Source of the DNA: Ostrinia nubilalis
Taxonomy: Eukaryota > Arthropoda > Insecta > Lepidoptera > Crambidae
NCBI RefSeq assembly: GCF_963855985.1
Contig: NC_087093.1
Span: 8,129,501 to 8,193,500, forward strand
Direction of reading: 5' to 3'
DNA length: 64,000 bases
The notes under the pieces were generated by a model. That model did no database searches, was not told where the DNA came from, and saw nothing but the letters and a program-made list of their open reading frames with translations. Shown here piece by piece: positions 34,400-45,852 of this stretch (position 1 is the stretch's first letter; each line of letters starts with the position of its first letter). A program made the translations under genes and the position numbers.

Positions 34400-35160
34400 C
34401 AACCGACTTCAAAAAAGGAGGAGGTTCTCAATTCGACCCGTATGTTTTTTTTTTTTTTTTTTTTTTTCTATGTTTGTTACGCGATAACTCCGCCAATTAT
34501 GAACCGATTTGAACAAATCTTTTTTCGGCGTATAGGTAATACCTCAAGGGTGGTCCCATTTAAATTTAATAATAAAAAAAACAACCCCCAAGGGTGGAAA
34601 ATTGGGGATGAACTTTTTCATACGCAATATCTCCGCCGATTATAAACCAATTTGAACGATTATTTTTTTCTTGAATAGGTATTATCAAAAGGGTGGTTTC
34701 ATGCGAATTTGAAGAAAATATTTCACCCCCAAGGGTGGAAAATTGGGGATGAATTTTTTTATGCGCAATATCTCCGCCGATTAGGAACCAATTTTTTTTG
34801 GTCTCAATGTACTGCCTACCTTCAGTGGTAACATCAAGGTAATAATTAGTTAACTAAAAAGCAAGAAATAAGTAAAATTTTATAAAAAAAAATAAAACCG
34901 ACTCCAAAAAACCTACACTAAAACGTTGAAAAATAATTACTAATTACCTACTTATTTATTAGGACGAATTATTAATATTTATGTAGGTATACCATGATTG
35001 ATACTTTTGGAGTCGGTGCAGGCAAACTTTACATGTTTCATAATCTTGGCACCGACTCCAGAAGTATCAATCATGGTATACCTACATAAATATTAATAAT
35101 TCGTCCTAATAAATAAGTAGGTAATTAGTAATTATTTTTCAACGTTTTAGTGTAGGTTTT
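34400..35160. mobile_element. Insertion unique to the right 4-kb copy, ending in a giant hairpin
   Basis: The left 4-kb copy is continuous here (GTAAAAGTGTCAG); the right copy is split after GACACTTTT, with TTTT repeated at 35157-35160. The insert starts CAACCGACTTCAAAAAAGGA, contains a poly-T run and repeated CTCCGCC(A/G)ATTA(T/G)GAACC-type modules of about 110 bp (34480, 34625, 34770), and ends in the hairpin 34911-35157. Similar ACCGACTTCAAAAAAGGAGG sequences are common in Lepidoptera. Confidence 0.65.
34911..35157. repeat. Near-perfect inverted repeat, 109-bp arms, 29-bp loop
   Basis: The left arm 34911-35019 and right arm 35049-35157 are reverse complements with about one or two mismatches (CTTTTGG versus CCAGAAG). 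Transcripts across it would form a long double-stranded hairpin. Confidence 0.9.
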
Positions 35161-35884
35161 ACAGTTATGATACCATGAATATCAGTTTATGGTCCTAATT
35201 ATTTTTATTTTATTTACGACCTTCGACCAGTTGGACACTTTAGATAGCTTCTTGTAATAGCGTCAATATCTTTTTAGCTTTTAACGCAAATCTAGTCTTC
35301 AAAGCAGTTTAATCGATTTATTTTATTTTCAAAATCGATATTTTATTGTCTATGATGGCCGCAGGAACATCACTATACATGGACTCCCAGCAATAAAGTA
35401 CGGTAATGCCTCGTACAGATTTTATCGGCAAAAATTATGGAACTTGATAGGTTTTAGACCATGCCACGCACCAAAACGTCCGGAAGTTGTAATAGTATTA
35501 TAGAATAAACGTTAAAAGACTTATTTATTTAATTTTTCAATGCTTAAGTGTCCATTAGAATGAAAGGGTGCTTAATGTATTAAAAAAAATAGAAAATAAT
35601 TATGATGGGTTAATGTTTTTGGGCGGTTTTTTAGGCGGTTTCTGACAATGTCCTTTATTGTAATTTATTATAATTGTAATTTATTACACTGCACAACAAA
35701 ATTGCAACTTTTGGCTGATGATTGACTTTCATTACATGATGTTTACTAATTTGACGTCGCTGATTCTGAATCTGCCGTCCATTTTTTCGTAGCAGCTCTT
35801 GTTTACGTGTTATAGCTTTCACTCAAAAATTGCTAAATTTCAGTCTTAATTCGCCGACAGTTAAAAAAATACTATGTTTTCTTT

Positions 35885-36740
35885 GTATAATTTAATATGG
35901 TAGCATTAAGAAGTGTTTGTGTGATTGATCTAAATCAATTTTGTTTCATTTGCGGAGAGGATATGATTAAATAATCTGTTTAAATGTGACAAAGTTCGTA
36001 AAATTGGCTTACAAAAATTAGTTTGGGGACCCAGTGGAAATGAAAGATAAGCCTTGAATTCCGCAAAAGGCGTGGAAAAGATGCGTTGAGTTTTTACGTT
36101 TATAAACAAATAAGAATATGTGTAGATTTAGGTACGAAACCGCTATGATCTGAAAGGAACCCTTGAACCATCGCGACGACTGTTATTTTTATTTTTGAAC
36201 AAAAATGGTATTAACCAAAAAATATTGAACTAAATGGTAATTCCTTGCATACGTTTGGCATGTAGATGTCTTTTCAACCCTAAGAAGTCACCTGAACCTC
36301 ATGTTGATACTTCACATGAGGATTTTGAGGCGAAAACTGTCAGTGTGGTAGAGACTTTGAATGTGACCCGAAATTTTCAAAACCATGTAGCTAAGATGGT
36401 TTAAACGATCGTTTTAGAGATTTAGGATCTTCAAGTCTTCCGAAAAGACATGGAATGAGTTATTTTGGCATTTTAATTTTTTTTTTTGGAAAATCCGAAA
36501 AAATCTACTATTCTTACACATCGAACAACGTATGAGTCACTTACAAACATGTTTTTTGGTTGGATGTAATATAAACATCGAATTACTCTCTCTTTGCAAT
36601 CACCTGAACAATTTTATCACAACTCTTAAGGATCTAAGTGAAGAACATGGCGAGCAAATCCACCAGGGCCTTCGTACGATAGAGGGACGCTATCAGGGCC
36701 ACTGGAATGCACACATGATGGCAGACTGCTGTTAAATCAT
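35885..36740 (+). pseudogene. Decayed member of a dispersed arthropod zinc-ribbon-like protein family
   Basis: Broken pieces in the correct order: NQFCFICGED near 35935, then a VWGPSGNE-like piece near 36020, then RYETAMI with a stop, KEPLNHRDDCYF near 36135-36170, and finally EEHGEQIHQGLRTIEGRYQG and HWNAHMMADCC up to the stop near 36733. I recognise this as a widely dispersed arthropod protein family (N-terminal Cys motifs, a WREPxxHxxDCYF block, and a C-terminal SDEHGERFHQD-type and RYQGxWN block), probably spread by transposons. Multiple stops and frameshifts show it is dead. Function of the family is unknown to me. Confidence 0.6.
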
Positions 36741-37021
36741 TCAGAAGAGCTGTCTGCCTTCAGCATCAGCAAGGAAGTCAAATAAAAGAAAGTTTTTTCA
36801 ACTTAACAAATTCATAAAATAGGATCATCTCTAAAAAAAAGAGTGTTTTTTTACAAAAAGACCCAAGTGTCATATTTTTTTAACCAGAGCTGATAAAAAT
36901 ATTTCAATCACAGATTTGAAATCGTCATTAAAAATTGGACTAATATCATGTAACATAACCCAATCATCAGAAATGCTGTTGTGCAGTGTTATTATTGTAA
37001 TTCATAATTTATTAATGTAAA

Positions 37022-37386
37022 ATGAATTTATTTTTATTATTTAATTTTTATGGTGCTTTTTTGTTTCTTTCTTTTTGTTTGTTTGTTTTCTCTTTTTCTA
37101 TTGCGCCCCCCTGCTGCGTTCTCTCTGCTGCCGGACTTGTGGACTCCTTTCTCCTCTTGCATCTCCGTCAGCAGGGGTACGCCGTGACAACAGAGGGCCC
37201 CCGCTGAAAATCAGTTTCAAGACAAGCCCTGGCGGTCTTGATGTACGCTGAGCGGGTGCCTTTTTGTCAGAGGGGCACAAGCAGTTAATTGTCCACTTGT
37301 TTATTCCTCCCTGTTTTAATCTATGTCTTACCTGCTTGTATACCTTTCTTGCAAATAAAAAGTTTTCTATTCTATTCTATTCTATT
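37022..37386 (+). mobile_element. LINE 3' end with (TTCTA)n tail
   Basis: GC-rich block (GCGCCCCCCTGCTGCG ... GAGGGGCACAAGCAG) ending in AATAAAAAGTTTTCTATTC and a (TATTC)n microsatellite at 37360-37386. This is the layout of a non-LTR retrotransposon 3' untranslated end. No coding sequence retained; the clade is uncertain. Confidence 0.55.
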
Positions 37387-37909
37387 CAACATTTTAAGTG
37401 GAATTTCTTATGAAGTCGACTGTATATCAGCGGAATCTGAATAAACCTAGATCATTCCATCATTCTTATAAAGTTATTATTCGAAGTAATTCAAAATATA
37501 GAGTTAAAAATATCTTTTCGTTAACTTTCAGAAGAAAACTTGTAGGTATATCTGTAAACACAATAACCACTTAGGTGGTAACAAGGGATTTTGACTCATA
37601 AGGCATAATTGATTAAGTTGAGAATCATTATGATCGTCGAATCGTATATATTTTTGACGGATTTTAAATCGGTGTTTTCCATGAAATACTCAAATCAATG
37701 CGTAGTTAATTTACTACTGACTGAAACTGGAAAATCAACAGCAGCTGTTTGAGTTAATGTGTCTCTCTTGGTACTCCTTGCTAACATGCCCATAATATAC
37801 GAGTATATAGACATTAATTTGCTAAACAGGACGGTAGTTTCTTTATTTTATTATTGCAGGAGAAATAGTATAACGTTCCGGTACTCATTATCATATTATC
37901 AAGTGGCAG
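37387..37909. other. Non-coding spacer
   Basis: AT-rich, no gene or repeat recognised. Confidence 0.35.
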
Positions 37910-38125
37910 TGGGCGGGGCACATAGCTTGTAGAGACGATGGCTGTTGGGGCAAAAGTTCTCGAGTGGCGACCACGGGCTGGAAGGGCAGGCCTCCTACTA
38001 GTTGACCGACGATCAGGTAAAGGTCGCGGGAAGAACCTGGATGCGGGCAGCTCAGTACCGTTAATCACGGAAAGCCTTAGGGGAGGCCTTTGTTCAGCAG
38101 TGGACGTCATTTGGCTGAAACGAGA
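37910..38125 (+). mobile_element. RTE-type LINE 3' fragment, degenerate
   Basis: Follows the LINE tail (GGGCGGGGCACATAGCTTGT ... GGCAGGCCTCCTACTAG ... GAGGCCTTTGTTCAGCAGTG) with an internal deletion and several frame breaks. Confidence 0.7.
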
Positions 38126-38233
38126 ACGAGAACTCATTACCATACTATGGTTTCGGTGTAGTACGTCGTAGTTAAGTAGAAGATCTAGCACCCATTTTTG
38201 TAATTCAGAGCAACGCAATTGTAGTAGTTAAAG

Positions 38234-38759
38234 CACAGAATAATAATAAGTACTACGTACAGAAGTTTTACTTCGCGAAGGTATTTAAAAAAATGTATGC
38301 TCAATGTCATTAACAATATGGTGTAATTTAGCTTGTCTCAAGAGTCAAGCAAGTTTGTCAGAAGTTTTGTTGACAAACGTCAGTGATCGATACTGCGCCG
38401 AAGCTATAGGGCTGACTTCGGTAAAATGATGTGACGTGAGGTGCCAATCTGCAGAAAATGGCGGAGGAAATACATGATTTAGCATGAATTATCATGTATA
38501 ATATTAACTACTTATTTACCTCTCAGTGTCTTCAGGCAACTTAAAAAAGTACATTCTGTGTTTTTATTATTATTTAGGCAGTTAAATACTGCACACTATT
38601 TAGTACACCATTTTCTTTATTTTTTTCCATCATACACAAGAATACGCGTGCGTGAGTCAATGTTCGCTCGTATGTGAGGCCTTGTCGAATAGTACTCTTG
38701 TAGGGGGCAATCGTGCGTGTTTTGTTTTCGATGTAAACTCGCGGAGATGAACAGGCCTG
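38234..38759 (-). mobile_element. Non-autonomous THAP-remnant element, copy 2, 7-bp TSD
   Basis: Reverse orientation relative to copy 1. Flanked by the perfect 7-bp repeat GTTAAAG at 38227-38233 and 38760-38766. Carries the same THAP-like remnant on minus near 38545-38610. Confidence 0.75.
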
Positions 38760-38880
38760 GTTAAAGTGAAGTTGATACATTATTGTTAGTCATGACTATG
38801 ATTCGTTTTGAGAAAAATAAATGTGTTGAACCGAATAACAAAATGCAGCTAGACTGGTATGTATTAAAAGTACCTACTAG

Positions 38881-39408
38881 CACAGAATAATAATAAGTAC
38901 TACGTACAGAAGTTTTACTTCGAGAAGGTATTTAAAAAATGTATGCTCAATGTCATTAACAATATGGTGTAATTTAGCCTGTCTCAAGAGTCAAGCACCA
39001 TTTTGTTGACAAACGTCAGTGATCGGCACTGCGCCGAAGCTATAGGGCTGACTTCGGTAAAATGATGTGACGTGAGGTGCCAAACTGCGGAAAATGGCGG
39101 AGGAAATACATGATTTAGCCTCAGGATTTAGCATGAATTATCATGAATAATATTAACTACTTATTTACCTCTCAGTGTCTTGAAGCAACTTAAAAAAGGA
39201 TATTCTGTGTTTTTATTATTATTTAGGCAGTTAAATACTGCACAGTATTTAGTACACCATTTTCTTTATTTTCTTCCATCATACACAAGAATACGCGTGC
39301 GTGAGTCAATGTTCGCTCGTATGTGAGGCCTTGTCGAATAGTATCCTGTAGGTGGGCCATCGTGCGTGTTTTGTTTTCGATGTAAACTCGCGGAGATGAA
39401 CAGGCCTG
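38881..39408 (-). mobile_element. Non-autonomous THAP-remnant element, copy 3, 7-bp TSD
   Basis: Same orientation as copy 2 and only 121 bp from it. Flanked by CTACTAG at 38874-38880 and 39409-39415. 528 bp, with a duplicated AGGATTTAGC word and a small deletion near 38990 relative to copy 2. Confidence 0.75.
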
Positions 39409-39554
39409 CTACTAGTACAAAGCTCTATACTGAAATAACCATCTATTAAATGGATTAAAATCTATTGTAGTGCTAACAAAACCCTTTAATCACTCAATGT
39501 TTTATGCAACGCCAGACACGTTTCTGATTCAATTATAACTATTTTAATACGTAT

Positions 39555-39830
39555 ATGCTGAAGCGCTATGAATGAAGGGTGGGATACTAACATATACCCA
39601 GGACCTTTTCGGGGCTACATAGCGAGTATGCATAGCTATCGAAGCCACCTCACCCTCCGCCTGCTGTCTTTTTCATCCATGTCTAGAACGATCTAAATAG
39701 GTTCGAAGCTGCGCAGGTGGTCTTTCCTCTCGCTCGCACCTTCGCTATTCATGGCAACGATATTATTCCGCTCACGGCTTGGAGGGTAGCTGAGGCTATT
39801 TTTAGACTGGGCTGGTAGTCGCTTCAGCAT
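39555..39830. mobile_element. Possible MITE with 11-bp inverted ends
   Basis: ATGCTGAAGCG at 39555-39565 is the exact complement of CGCTTCAGCAT at 39820-39830. The interior is GC-richer than its surroundings. No clear target duplication, so this is tentative. Confidence 0.35.
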
Positions 39831-40526
39831 TTCAGCCTTTGAGCATCCTATACTGCTAATGTATAAATAACTACACTTGAAAGGGAAAATTAATTGCTTG
39901 ACTCCGTTGGGTCGATAGTGTCTAGGGCGATTGGGTCATAATTTATGGAACTGCGTGAGGTTCTCAATATGACGGTAACTATTAATTTAAAATGTTATTT
40001 ATAGGGTTGAGCCTGTGGTAAAAATGTCTTTGGAAACAAATAAAATACGAAAAAGGATTAGTGTCACTCATTAGGGATATAGGGACATGTCTTAAAATCA
40101 CTGCAATGCTGAAAAGCGATGAATCAAATTTCAAACTCAGCGATATTTTTCTGTCTAAAAATTAAGGCTGAAAACTGAAGCATTTGACTGCAAAGCTTAC
40201 TAGGTACATACACGTACCTACTGGTATGTACCCACATTTAATATTAACGATAATAAGTTTATTTTCTCTCTTTAAAACTTGTATACTTAGTCATGTATCT
40301 TTTATATTTATAACTTTTGTGTTTGAGTTTGAATCTGAACTAAAACTATATTTAGAACTTCAAGACATTTATTTAAATTAGTAGATTCAAATATACTCCG
40401 TTAACACAACTTAATTACTTGGAATTACTATAAGTTCGACAGTTTCGTGGAATAATTCGAATTACAGTGTAGCGTTATTAATGCTGACATATCTTATAGG
40501 TAGGTACTAGTACTTCGTCGCAAGCG

Positions 40527-40640
40527 GACCTAATTAAAGTTATGAGAAGCCGCTAAATGCAGGCTGATTATAATTTTCCCTCTGTGGAAATCACTGGGAG
40601 CCTGCCTATATTAATCAGAGGACGTTTGTGGAATAGCTGA
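40527..40640 (+). mobile_element. Highly degenerate LINE tail
   Basis: GCGGACCTAATTAAAGTTAT, then GCCGCTAAATGCAGGC and TGGGAGCCTGCCTATATTAA, follow the order of the LINE C-terminal tail at low similarity. It is older than the other copies. Confidence 0.45.
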
Positions 40641-43209
40641 TCCAATTTTGAACATCTTTTCATGAAAAGAAATCTTATGGTTCGACACTGGTAAAAATTT
40701 AATAACGATATCTGGCAACCCAGAAGCGTTGTATGCTCTATGGCCCCTCTCTATGGTCTCTTTTTCCTACCATTCAAGTGTGTGCACATGGTTGTAAATT
40801 ATCTTCGCAATAAATAGAATATCACTGAAGTTAAGTGTCTTTTGTACCTGCCGCAACACTCTGTTCAGACACTTAATTGGTTCTCTATAAATCATAAGAA
40901 AGTACATAAAGGACAACTTATTTTTGACTTAAAATAAATAAGCAAATACAATTTTCTTTGAATCGCAATAAAATGTTTACATGAGCAGCTTGAAGGCATT
41001 TTAATAAGGTATTTGTTTTTCAGTCTGCCTCTCTCTAACAGGGTTTTATTAGAAATCACGGTTACTAAATGATGTATGTATTTACCCGTTCAAGGTCAGA
41101 ATTGACTAGTTACTATAAATAAAAGCAAATTAATTACAAAAGTACCTACACCATAACACAAACTTTTTTTATGTAATATTTAAATAAATAATTACATTCC
41201 GATGATAGTCCTTCTTGGAACTCCATACCCTGCTCATTTTCCTCGTTTTACTTTTCATATATCATTTTTGTGAAAATTTTCCACGTGTAACTTCATGTTC
41301 TTAAATAATGTTAGGTACCTACAAGTAAGGATACAAAGTACCTACACGTCATAAAGATTACTTGACAAGACATTGAGTGTGATCACATTATGCCCCAGCC
41401 CCCAGCCCTTACGTAACGTCAAAGAATATAAAACAAAGTAACGACTTTTCCCCTTGTTATTTTTGCGGATCTTCGGGTCGACTTCAATGTATAAGATTTC
41501 AGGGTATAAATAAAAAGTTTCAATATCGGATTGACGTAAAATCCTATATAGAGCCGACCGAAACTAGTTTATTCCATTTTTTCTCGTAGAAACTACGAAG
41601 TTACAGTCTTGGAATTGGGTGGTTGGTACCTAGATAAGTTTTTTGAACAGAAGTTGACGTGTTGTTTGTTTTCCACACATGGGTCATGAATATAGTAATC
41701 CAAGTTTTGTGATCCGCTCATGTTTACCTTACCGGTGAAATTCGATGTGCGCTCTTCCTTGACGTTGTTTGTGTGCTTTGGTTTATCATAAAGGTGACAT
41801 CTATGTAAATATACTGTTAAGTCTTTTGCTTTTGATCTTTCAGATCGATTTTAAAATATGAATGGCTCCAAAGTCACTTTTAGTGAATTAGATTCTTTGA
41901 ATTCAAAGTACTCGTACAAGTGCCTATTTGAATCGCATCCACCCACATTTATTCCCTAAAATGAAAATTAATTCAAAAGTTATTTTCAATTATTTTCTTA
42001 CCTATTAAGTTTATTTTTAGTAGCTCTTCTGCAACAGTTAAATGCTTATTCATAAAAATTCAGTTACCTATAAAGTCAGTATCTTGCAATTATCAGAAGT
42101 TATTTTAATATTCCAGTGCATTGACGCAAGTTTCCTATCGTTTCAGTTTTGCGTCAGCGATACCAAGGAAGGTTGTTGTTGGCAGTAATTGTTTTCATAA
42201 TTGCTGCAACATTGATTGCAATATACGGTGCTTGTTGGGCTTCTGTGTGTGGAAAATAATCGAGTGGGTAGCTAAATATTATGTAATGCTGGACAGATCA
42301 TGACGGTTGGGTTCCATTTCATTCATGAACACGGCTTTACGTCATCAGCGGCCCCCAGTGGGGGCGCGGCTCCCCCTTCAGCCAGCTCGAGCCACTGGAA
42401 GGGGGGGGGGGGGGGGTGACGTCAAACCTTCCATGCAACAAGTGTTCCAATGGAATTGTAATAGGTTGGTACCTAAGTATTGAGCACAGGCTATTTTTAA
42501 CCAGCCCCAAAGACTGTATGAATGTACCAAGCTACTTATAGCTACAACGAAATACTAATGATCTATGTCTCTACCAATTCTGATAAGTGTATTAATATCC
42601 TAAAGCGAGTTGTTTATGAATTGATAAAATAGAACGTGATGAAGGTTCAATAAACTAATACATGTTATTTCCCCATCAGCATTTTGCCTTAGTAACAATG
42701 TATAAGTATTTTAATGGAAAAAACATCAATGGTTTCACATTAGCTTTCATGAATTAACGATTAAAGGTAACATTACCTGTATATGAAAGTTCGACAGTAT
42801 TTTTGTGGCACAGCTTAATATCCGACGCAAATTTTAATACAGGCCGTTCTAGCCGATGTTTCAACATTAAAATATCGCAGAACTAAATCGTTTTACATTA
42901 AATGCTTTATTTTTTGTATATTTTTAATTATTTTTGTACCGCAGAACTCTTTGACAGCTGGAAAAATGGCACAAACTAAAAACGCCCTGTAGGACTGTAA
43001 ACGTGGGCGTTCCTTTGATACTCCCACTCGCCTGTCTGACTCACAACACTCTTGGCATGATATTTCGCTGAAAAAATATTAGTCGACGCCGAGCGTGATA
43101 AATTCAGTCTATAATTTATGAGAACTTATGCTTAATAGAAAATGCTGACTCATATGTTTTATTGTTTTAATCTCTTATCATAATAAGGATATCCCAACTA
43201 TATCCCAAC
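40641..43209. other. Non-coding stretch
   Basis: No coding exon recognised. 42350-42418 has a GC-rich patch (GGCCCCCAGTGGGGGCGCGG) and a run of 18 G near 42400. The rest is AT-rich. Confidence 0.35.
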
Positions 43210-43233
43210 TAATATTATAAATGCGAAAGTAAC

Positions 43234-43286
<53 letters not shown>

Positions 43287-43467
43287 TACGCTTTCCCGCT
43301 TAAACCTCGCAACCGATTTTGATGAAATTTGGCATAGAGATAGTTTGAGTCCCGGGAAAGAACATAGGATAGTTTTTATCCCGGTTTTTGAAACAGGGAC
43401 GCGCGCGATAAAGTTTTTCTGTGACAGACAAAATTCCACGCGGGCGAAGCCGCGGGCGGAAAGCTAG
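43210..43467 (+). mobile_element. Helitron-like MINE unit 1 with (TCTG)13
   Basis: 258 bp from TAATATTATAAATGCGAAAG, through 13 TCTG units, GCTTAAACCTCGCAACCGAT and a GCGGGCGAAGCCGCGGGCGG hairpin-like end, to CTAG at 43464-43467. This is the typical Lepidopteran microsatellite-carrying Helitron-like unit. The DRQT-type open frames here are translations of the microsatellite. Confidence 0.8.
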
Positions 43468-43491
43468 TAATATTATAAATGCGAAAGTAAC

Positions 43492-43536
<45 letters not shown>

Positions 43537-43717
43537 TACGCTTTCCCGCTTAAACCTCGCAACCGATTTTGATGAAATTTGGCATAGAGATAGTTTGAGT
43601 CCCGGGAAAGAACATAGGATAGTTTTTATCCCGGTTTTTGAAACAGGGACGCGCGCGATAAAGTTTTTCTGTGACAGACAAAATTCCACGCGGGCGAAGC
43701 CGCGGGCGGAAAGCTAG
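43468..43717 (+). mobile_element. Helitron-like MINE unit 2 with (TCTG)11
   Basis: 250-bp head-to-tail copy of unit 1. By eye it differs only by two fewer TCTG units. Ends CTAG at 43714-43717, followed by T. Confidence 0.8.
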
Positions 43718-45339
43718 TAGTCATATAATAATGAAATACGTTTTATAAAATAAAGTTACACACCTGAAGCGAGTTGATTTTTCCTGAAGAAAATGTAGAT
43801 TTTTTTACATATTGTATGCATATTGCAGTTTAAAGCCAAATGAAAGAAGCCTAAAGAAGAAAAGTTGGCAGATAAGCTTTCCCAAATTACCTAATTAGAA
43901 TACTAAAGAATACTGAAAAGACCTGTTACTCCATTTTGAGACCGAGTAAGGATGATTTTTACCGAATTTTGAGACTGTATCACCGTAATTTGCTCTTGAC
44001 CCCATCGATATGCCTTACATGTTTTCCGCACAGTTTTCCGTAACAGCATACTATTCATAGATATTTATGTTACCCAGTTATGTTATCTATTTACGTCGGT
44101 CCCTTGATACATTATTCAAAAGCAAGCTAAAACCTTGAGCTTTAACGAAAGGTCACGCCATCTATCACAAGGCGCACGAAGTTAAACTCTTTCTGAAAGT
44201 ATCGTAGAGGGCACCACTTTACTAGATCAATGGGCGGAAAGCTCTGTGCGAGCTTTTACTGCTAGGTTTGAATGTAAGTTTATGAAAGCCTGGTGCAGTG
44301 TTAGTTGTTTTGCACGATAAATGAAGAGGGCGCTATCTACCTGGGAATACATTTTTTTATTCAGGATATTATCATAGAAAAAGTTTCAAGACTCTTTTAA
44401 TTACGTTATTACTTGCTACATTTATTTATTTATTTATACATGTTATTAATGCGTTGATATATATTTGTTTCTAATACAAGTTATACCTAAAAATGTTAAG
44501 ATAATATTTTCTTTTATGGTGTTTTAAAATAATCTACTGGAATTATATCTTGTGACTAGACGGAAAAACTGGAAAAGAAAATATGTGTGTTTTGTCACGT
44601 AACTTACGTGTATTAAAATATTAGATTATATTCACGTTTTCTAATTTCTAAGGTGCTTGATTATGCTTATCTCAGAATATCTCTTTTTAGATTAAAATTT
44701 GCGATTGCACTAGTTTGTAATCGGAGGCGCAAACAATAAGAATATTAGACCGTTAATTTTAATTTTAATATAATTTAACTAACATGTACCTACTTTTGTT
44801 AATTATAGTCACTAAATATGGAAAGGAAGATTAAATAGTAGGTATATTGAGAGCTTTTGTATACTACGAAAGTTTCCACCCTTCAGTCATATTTTCCAAT
44901 AAATGTACGAGTATAGTTACGTCAGCTAAATAAATAGCTTTTCATCATTACGTATTCCTAGCAGTTTAAGCAGATGAACCCAGACCACAGTAAAGTCATA
45001 GAACTAGTTGGAGTACGACATAAACCACGTTCATTGCGGTGTTATGATCGTCACCGAGCGCAGGCGCAGGGAACCGCAAATCACTCATATTAAAGACTTC
45101 AACGCTTAGACAACTTGACATATTCTACAATTTTGCAAATAACTAGGTACGAGTATGTTAGAAAATACATACTTCACACTTTAATCAATAAATATCTATT
45201 ATTATTGTGTTATAAACATTAGTTATGTTTCTTAAAAAATATATTACTTTCAAAAATGTTCTTGTGCTTCAAGAGCTTCTTGGAATGGTGAGTGACTCGT
45301 ATCGAACAATAAATAGTAGAATCCTTCGGCGGCCATTAT
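43718..45339. other. 5' flank of dachsous, non-coding
   Basis: AT-rich sequence upstream of the cadherin gene. No bounded repeat and no separate gene were recognised. Distal promoter elements may lie here but none is demonstrable. Confidence 0.35.
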
Positions 45340-45852
45340 CTTGGCATCATCATCACGCAGCCACAGTGGGAGCTTTCAAAGCTGCGGGGAGGGCCGGCTG
45401 GTCGCGGGGAGGGCCGCGGGGCGGCGTGAAAGCCTCCGCCCGCCAGTGCCGCGCCGACCGCGACGCAGCCCGCATGCCGCTTCCGCCGCGCGATACACCT
45501 TCACAGTGCTACAACAAAAACATAACTGAAAGTGCTACTGAATCGTGATACATAAGTGGTGATAATCGAACAACGGAATACACTGTGTGCCCTATTAGGA
45601 TTAAGACGTAAAGTGACAGACCGGTGGAGATAGTGAGTGTCACGTGTGTTTACGAATGAATGTGACGGCGTAGGCGCAGCGGCGGTCGCACTCTCCGTGA
45701 GATATTCGTGCGCGCGCAGGTCGTCGCGGCCATGCTGCATACCTGAGGCGAGCGAGCGCGCGAGTCTGCGCGAACGGGACACAACGAGAGTTCCCGGCGC
45801 ACGTTAACTTTCGCTGACGAGGAACCAACCCTGCAATGTTTTTGTCAGCGTC
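45340..45852 (+). promoter_or_regulatory. GC-rich leader/promoter region of dachsous
   Basis: GC content and CpG density rise sharply from about 45370 (GGGGAGGGCCGGCTGGTCGC) and continue into the start of the coding exon. This fits a TATA-less promoter and long 5' leader. The start site and any upstream intron cannot be placed from sequence. Several upstream ATGs (for example 45656) are followed by short frames. Confidence 0.45.

Larger units (their letters stand above)
31249..35653 (-). repeat. About 4-kb repeat, right copy of inverted pair
   Basis: Reverse complement of 10149-14026 from end to end: starts GGACAATGTTCG and ends GACAATGTCC. It is longer because of a 760-bp insertion (34400-35160) and lacks about 190 bp between the LINE tails. 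It encloses, with the left copy, a 17.2-kb interval containing the prohormone-like gene. Short mirrored open frames (for example 31409-31645 against 13630-13866) reflect the repeat and are not supported as genes. Confidence 0.85.

Noticed and set aside
8858..39408. Idea that the mirrored THAP-remnant elements are part of the large inverted duplication
   Set aside because: Their 7-bp target duplications differ and their distances to the arms differ (about 760 versus 2,580 bp), so they inserted independently.
43215..43717. DRQT/VCLS repeat open frames on both strands
   Set aside because: Direct translations of the TCTG microsatellite inside Helitron-like units.
45225..45548. 107-codon open frame upstream of dachsous
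   Set aside because: GC-rich leader/promoter sequence without homology; at most an upstream open frame.
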